Below, in pieces: positions 50,423 through 53,465 of a DNA stretch of 53,465 bases. The translations under genes and the position numbers were made by a program. The DNA lies in NCBI GenBank assembly GCA_900545365.1, contig UQYL01000010.1, positions 1 through 53,465 of the forward strand. The letters run 5' to 3'. Source of the stretch: an uncultured Dialister sp. (GTDB lineage Bacteria; Bacillota; Negativicutes; Veillonellales; Dialisteraceae). The notes beneath the pieces are model-generated. The model was not told where the DNA came from and did no database searches. It worked only from the letters and a program-made list of their open reading frames with translations. Position 1 is the stretch's first letter. Every line of letters starts with the position of its first letter.

Positions 50423-51514
50423 TTATCCGAGGATTTTTCTTATCGCGCCTTTATGGAGTTTTACGCCGCTGGCCAGGCAGGTGTGGTCGAAGTGCATGTC
50501 TACAGCGTGGAGGCCGGGCTGGGCGTCTGCGCCGAGGCCGATGAATCCCACTTTCAGATCAGGACGTTTCCGGGGATACCAGAAGAAGTCTTCGCCCCCG
50601 GCGGTGGTGATCGGCGGGACGAGGGCCGCTTCGCCCAGTTCTTCCCGGATGATATCGGCGATGAGATCGGTCACTTCCGGCGTGATGATGGACGCGGGGG
50701 TGATGTTATGGACGCGGAAATCAATGGACGCGCCCACGGCGGCCGCCGTGTTTTCCGCTGCGCGGCGGAGTTCTGCCAGCATGGTGTCCATGAGGTCGTT
50801 GTCCTGGCTGCGGAGGTCAAAGACGATCTGCGCTTCGCCGGGAACGGCGTTCATGACGCCTGCGTCGGAGTGGAGCTGGGTCGCTTTGAGATTGTGGACG
50901 ATATTGGAATCGAAGCGGAGCGCATTGACGGCCTGCACGATGAGGCACGCCGCGTCGAGGGCGCTGATGCCGAGGTAGGGACGGGCGCCGTGGCTTTGTT
51001 TGCCGTGAACGTCGATGATGACGTGGCCCGCAGAGGAATAGTACATGGCGGGAGCGGCCTGTCCGACGCGGCATTCCTGGATGGGGCGGATGTGCATGCC
51101 GATGAGGATATCCAGATCGTCGACGGCGCCGCCTTCGATCATGGAGAGCGCGCCGCCGCTCGTTTCTTCCGCCGGTTGGAAGAGGATCTTCAGTTTGCCT
51201 TTTTTCACGAGCCCTTCCGCTTTTGCTTCTTCCGCAGCGGCGAGGAGCATGGACATGTGGGCGTCGTGGCCGCAGAGGTGCGCCGCGTGTTCCGGCGTGC
51301 CGAGGGCGTCCATATCCGCGCGGAGGCCGAGCGCCGTCCCGGGAACGCCGCTGTCCCATACGCCGACGACGCCCGTCGCGCCGCCTACGTTTCTTTCCAC
51401 GGTATAGCCCGCTTTTTCCAGCGCGTCTGCCAGATAGGCGGATGTTTTATATTCCTGCATGCCCACTTCGGGGATGGTGTGCAGGTATTCGAAGTGTTTC
51501 TGTACGTCAGCCAT
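50423..51514 (-). CDS. M20-family amidohydrolase (peptidase M20D-like)
   Basis: A 363-residue cytosolic metallohydrolase. Motifs in order: LHTIPEVGMQEYKT, LRADMDAL, the metal site HLCGHDAHMSMLL, QPAEETSGGA with the catalytic Glu, MHI, the dimerisation domain with GKQSHGARPYLGISALDAA, and the C-terminal TTAGGEDFFWY. This matches amidohydrolases acting on N-acyl amino acids (IAA-amino acid hydrolase/hippuricase-like). The substrate cannot be fixed. AAGGAGG precedes the ATG. Monocistronic. Confidence 0.92.
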   Translation of the reverse strand: MADVQKHFEYLHTIPEVGMQEYKTSAYLADALEKAGYTVERNVGGATGVVGVWDSGVPGTALGLRADMDALGTPEHAAHLCGHDAHMSMLLAAAEEAKAEGLVKKGKLKILFQPAEETSGGALSMIEGGAVDDLDILIGMHIRPIQECRVGQAAPAMYYSSAGHVIIDVHGKQSHGARPYLGISALDAACLIVQAVNALRFDSNIVHNLKATQLHSDAGVMNAVPGEAQIVFDLRSQDNDLMDTMLAELRRAAENTAAAVGASIDFRVHNITPASIITPEVTDLIADIIREELGEAALVPPITTAGGEDFFWYPRKRPDLKVGFIGLGADAQPGLHAVDMHFDHTCLASGVKLHKGAIRKILG

Positions 51515-51861
51515 AAGATGCCTCCTTATGTTGCAATGCCCGGGCAGTCCGGGCGGTCTATGATTGTATTGTATAGGACGAAGGGAGAATTACAAGAGAG
51601 GCGGCATGCTTTTTGTGAAAAACTTGCGAGCTGTGTTAGCAAAATGTGACGGGCTTTTTAGTTATTTGAAGGGTTCGCAAAAGAGCGCGCGTGAAAATGA
51701 TGATAACATTAAGACATAATAAACTCTTTGCATGCGGGTTTCGTATGGAAAAGAATCGTGGTATACTGGCGCCAAGAATTTTACAAAAAGCGACGAAGCG
51801 GCTTTCCGGCAATGGGGCCGCTTTTTGCTTTTGTCCGCCTGGCGGGGAAAGGATGTGCAGT
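51515..51861 (+). promoter_or_regulatory. Leader of the YjiH/YjiG pair with an early terminator
   Basis: No gene supported between 51515 and 51861. A TATACT -10 (near 51763, weak -35) is followed after ~25 bases by a terminator-like hairpin: AAGCGGC (51796-51802) with GCCGCTT (51817-51823) and a T run, ahead of the gene start. This suggests premature termination or a regulated leader. Confidence 0.5.
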
Positions 51862-52533
51862 ATGGAAAAGGAAAATGAAGAAGAGCGGCTGATGCGGCTG
51901 CCCAGGGTGACATGGAAAGGATATGCGGCGCTTTTGTTTGCGATCTTATTTTTCGCGGGGATTTTTGCGTCAGTTCAGAGCGCCGCGTGGCTTCGGGCGT
52001 TCGATTTCAGCACGCTCATCGGGAAATTCGGCACCATGGCATCGGATAAGGCGACTTTCGTCGGCATGGGAGGCGCGAGTGCCCGCGGAGGGTTTCTGTT
52101 CGCGCTGTCGCTGGTGCCGTCGGTGATGCTGGCTGTGGGATGTGTGGAGGTGCTGTCTCATTTCGGCGCGCTGGCGGCGGCGCAGAGATTGATGACGCCG
52201 CTTTTGAAGCCGCTCATGGATGTGCCCGGCTTTGTGGGACTGACGCTGATCACGGATATGCAGAGCACAGATGCGGGCGCGGCGCTCACAAAGGAGCTGT
52301 ATGATGAGAAGCTCATCGATAAAAGAGAGCAGACGATCATTGCCGCATGGCAGTATTCCGGCGCGGGGATGATTAATAATTATTTTGCCATCGTCGGCGC
52401 GCTTTTCAGTTACGCCCTTGTTCCGATCATAGTGCCGCTTTTGATCATTTTCGTTTTAAAGTTTTTCGGCGCGGTGGTATGCCGCATCGTGCTTGATACG
52501 GTGTATAAGGGGGATTTCAGTCATGAACAGTAA
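51862..52533 (+). CDS. YjiH-like nucleoside-recognition (Gate) domain membrane protein
   Basis: A 223-residue membrane protein with about five hydrophobic segments. It carries SARGGFLFALSLVPSVMLAVGCVEVLSHFGAL and LLKPLMDVPGFVGLTLITDMQSTDAGAALTKELYDE, the Gate (nucleoside recognition) pattern of YjiH/SpmA-like proteins. The start at 51862 has AAAGGA 8 bases upstream; an ATG 9 bases earlier is too close to that site. It overlaps the next gene by 11 bases. The pair probably forms one transporter; the substrate is unknown. Confidence 0.75.
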   Translation: MEKENEEERLMRLPRVTWKGYAALLFAILFFAGIFASVQSAAWLRAFDFSTLIGKFGTMASDKATFVGMGGASARGGFLFALSLVPSVMLAVGCVEVLSHFGALAAAQRLMTPLLKPLMDVPGFVGLTLITDMQSTDAGAALTKELYDEKLIDKREQTIIAAWQYSGAGMINNYFAIVGALFSYALVPIIVPLLIIFVLKFFGAVVCRIVLDTVYKGDFSHEQ

Positions 52534-53020
52534 GACAGAGGAGATCAGCGAGGCGCTGGAGCCGTCCGGCAATATTTTTGATATATTCATCCGCGGCGCG
52601 AGAAAGGGCTGGAATATCGGCATCAATAACTTGATCCCGAATATTTTGATGGCCTATGTTATTGCCTATATCCTGAATATTCTCGGGGTCATGGCTTTTA
52701 TCGGCCATTGGTGCGGGCCGGTGATGGGGCTCCTTGGGCTGCCCGGCGAAGCGCTGATCGTGCTGCTCACCGTGTGGCTTTCCTGTTCGGCCGGCGTGGG
52801 CGTGGCGGCTTCCCTTTTTGCTTCGGGCATGCTTGAGCCGGCGCACATCACGATCCTTATGCCGGCGTTTATCCTGATGGGATCGCAGCTGCAGTACATG
52901 GGCCGCCTGCTCGGTACGGCGGATGTGCCGAAAAAGTATTGGCCGCTTCTCATGGCGATTTCCATTGTGAACGCGGTGATCGGCATGATCCTCATGCGCT
53001 GTGTGATGCTGTTCTTTTGA
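52523..53020 (+). CDS. YjiG-like Gate-domain membrane protein
   Basis: A 165-residue membrane protein with about four hydrophobic segments. Residues from ~21 read FIRGARKGWNIGINNLIPNILMAYVIAYILNILGVM, then WCGPVMGLLGLPGEALIVLLTVWLSCSAGVGVAASLF, typical of YjiG/SpmB-like proteins that pair with YjiH/SpmA. The start lies inside the end of the partner gene, with GGGGGA upstream. In spore formers such pairs affect spore maturation; here a transport function is more likely. Confidence 0.75.
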   Translation: MNSKTEEISEALEPSGNIFDIFIRGARKGWNIGINNLIPNILMAYVIAYILNILGVMAFIGHWCGPVMGLLGLPGEALIVLLTVWLSCSAGVGVAASLFASGMLEPAHITILMPAFILMGSQLQYMGRLLGTADVPKKYWPLLMAISIVNAVIGMILMRCVMLFF

Positions 53021-53030
53021 TTTTCGCAAT

Positions 53031-53060
53031 AAAAAAGACTTCCCGAAGGGGAAGTTTTTT
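53031..53060. terminator. Bidirectional terminator between yjiG-like and thiW
   Basis: AAAAAAGACTTCCC, GAA, GGGGAAGTTTTTT: a long stem with A and T tracts on both sides. Confidence 0.85.
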
Positions 53061-53063
53061 CAT

Positions 53064-53465
53064 TTACCGGCGGCCGCGGAGGAGCGACGGCTGGCAGAGA
53101 GAGACGGCTTTCAGCGCGCAGTAGGCGATGACGCATCCCGCGCCGCAGGAGACGGCGAAGAGGGAGACATAGAAGAAAGCGCCCTTTTCCGAGCCGAGCA
53201 GGAGGGCGGCGATGGGATAGGACGCGAGTCCGCCCAGGACGGAGGTGCCGAAAAATTCGCCCGCTGCGGCGGCCCAGAGTTTATGGGTGCGGCTGTAGAG
53301 CCATCCCGAGAGAAAGGCGCCGATCATGGAGCCGGGAAAGGCGAGGAGGCTTCCCGTGCCGGCGATATTCCGGATGAGCGACGCGGTGAATGCGGCGGCG
53401 ACGCCGTACCGCGTGCCGGCGAGGACGGCGAGGAAAATGTTCGCCATGTGCTGGATGGGGAAGGC
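53064..53465 (-). CDS. thiW: ThiW-type thiamine-related membrane protein (5' end outside the window)
   Basis: The visible 133 codons read FPIQHMANIFLAVLAGTRYGVAAAFTASLIRN, then IAGTGSLLAFPGSMIGAFLSGWLYS, the ThiW pattern, with about four hydrophobic segments and a basic C-terminus. ThiW is thought to be the substrate-binding component of an energy-coupling-type transporter for a thiamine thiazole precursor. The frame continues past the window's right edge, so the start and any thiamine riboswitch cannot be seen. Confidence 0.85.
   Translation of the reverse strand, partial: AFPIQHMANIFLAVLAGTRYGVAAAFTASLIRNIAGTGSLLAFPGSMIGAFLSGWLYSRTHKLWAAAAGEFFGTSVLGGLASYPIAALLLGSEKGAFFYVSLFAVSCGAGCVIAYCALKAVSLCQPSLLRGRR

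Overview
The window is chromosomal DNA, probably from a GC-rich Negativicutes bacterium (Veillonellaceae/Dialister-like). The evidence is a Firmicutes-style gene complement (HrcA/CIRCE, SRP RNA-dnaX-ebfC-recR plus a BofA-like small membrane gene) combined with outer-membrane proteins: two autotransporters and a PagL-like lipid A deacylase. The genus is inference. The housekeeping genes are compact, have good Shine-Dalgarno sites and usually end in clear intrinsic terminators.

Layout. 1-1.85 kb: an open frame that joins a piece of an unrelated secreted-type protein to the C-terminal two thirds of FtsH, probably an assembly or recombination chimera at the contig edge. 2-5.3 kb (minus strand): SRP RNA, dnaX, ebfC, recR and a BofA-like gene. 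5.6-7 kb: fumC. 7.4-12.1 kb: a complete ribose operon, rbsKDACB. 12.1-16 kb: an autotransporter remnant, an odd small ORF whose terminator lies before its stop codon, a zinc-finger gene and a large autotransporter whose AT-rich passenger contrasts with its GC-rich barrel. 16.2-22 kb: a UPF0173 hydrolase and the CIRCE-controlled hrcA-grpE-dnaK-dnaJ operon. 22-25 kb: a second autotransporter with YGGY repeats. 25-30.8 kb: a metal homeostasis cluster with an ArsR-type regulator, copA-csoR with a copZ cistron nested in frame inside copA, a small HMA metallochaperone and a Zn/Cd-type P-ATPase, with recognisable CsoR and ArsR-like operators.

30.9-36.4 kb: a 5.55-kb integrated element bounded by a 23-bp direct repeat (one mismatch). 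It carries an HTH gene, a winged-helix gene, a replication-initiator-like gene, a phased array of five 22-bp repeats that places a TAG inside that gene, about 900 bp of noncoding DNA with a duplicated 82-bp motif and two multibranched hairpins, a ribbon-helix-helix gene and a tyrosine integrase. It has no recognisable transfer, capsid or cargo genes. This is the most unusual part of the window.

36.5-53.5 kb: a degenerate HsdM/HsdS-like gene next to the insertion site, rdgB, speD, malic enzyme, an SsuABC-like transporter with deoC (minus), a small secreted protein, rpsF-ssb-rpsR with a structured leader, an HD-domain gene with a NUDIX gene and mutY, a membrane metallophosphoesterase, a PagL-like protein (minus), an M20 amidohydrolase (minus), a YjiH/YjiG-like membrane pair and the start-truncated thiW (minus). 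No tRNA, rRNA or CRISPR array was seen.
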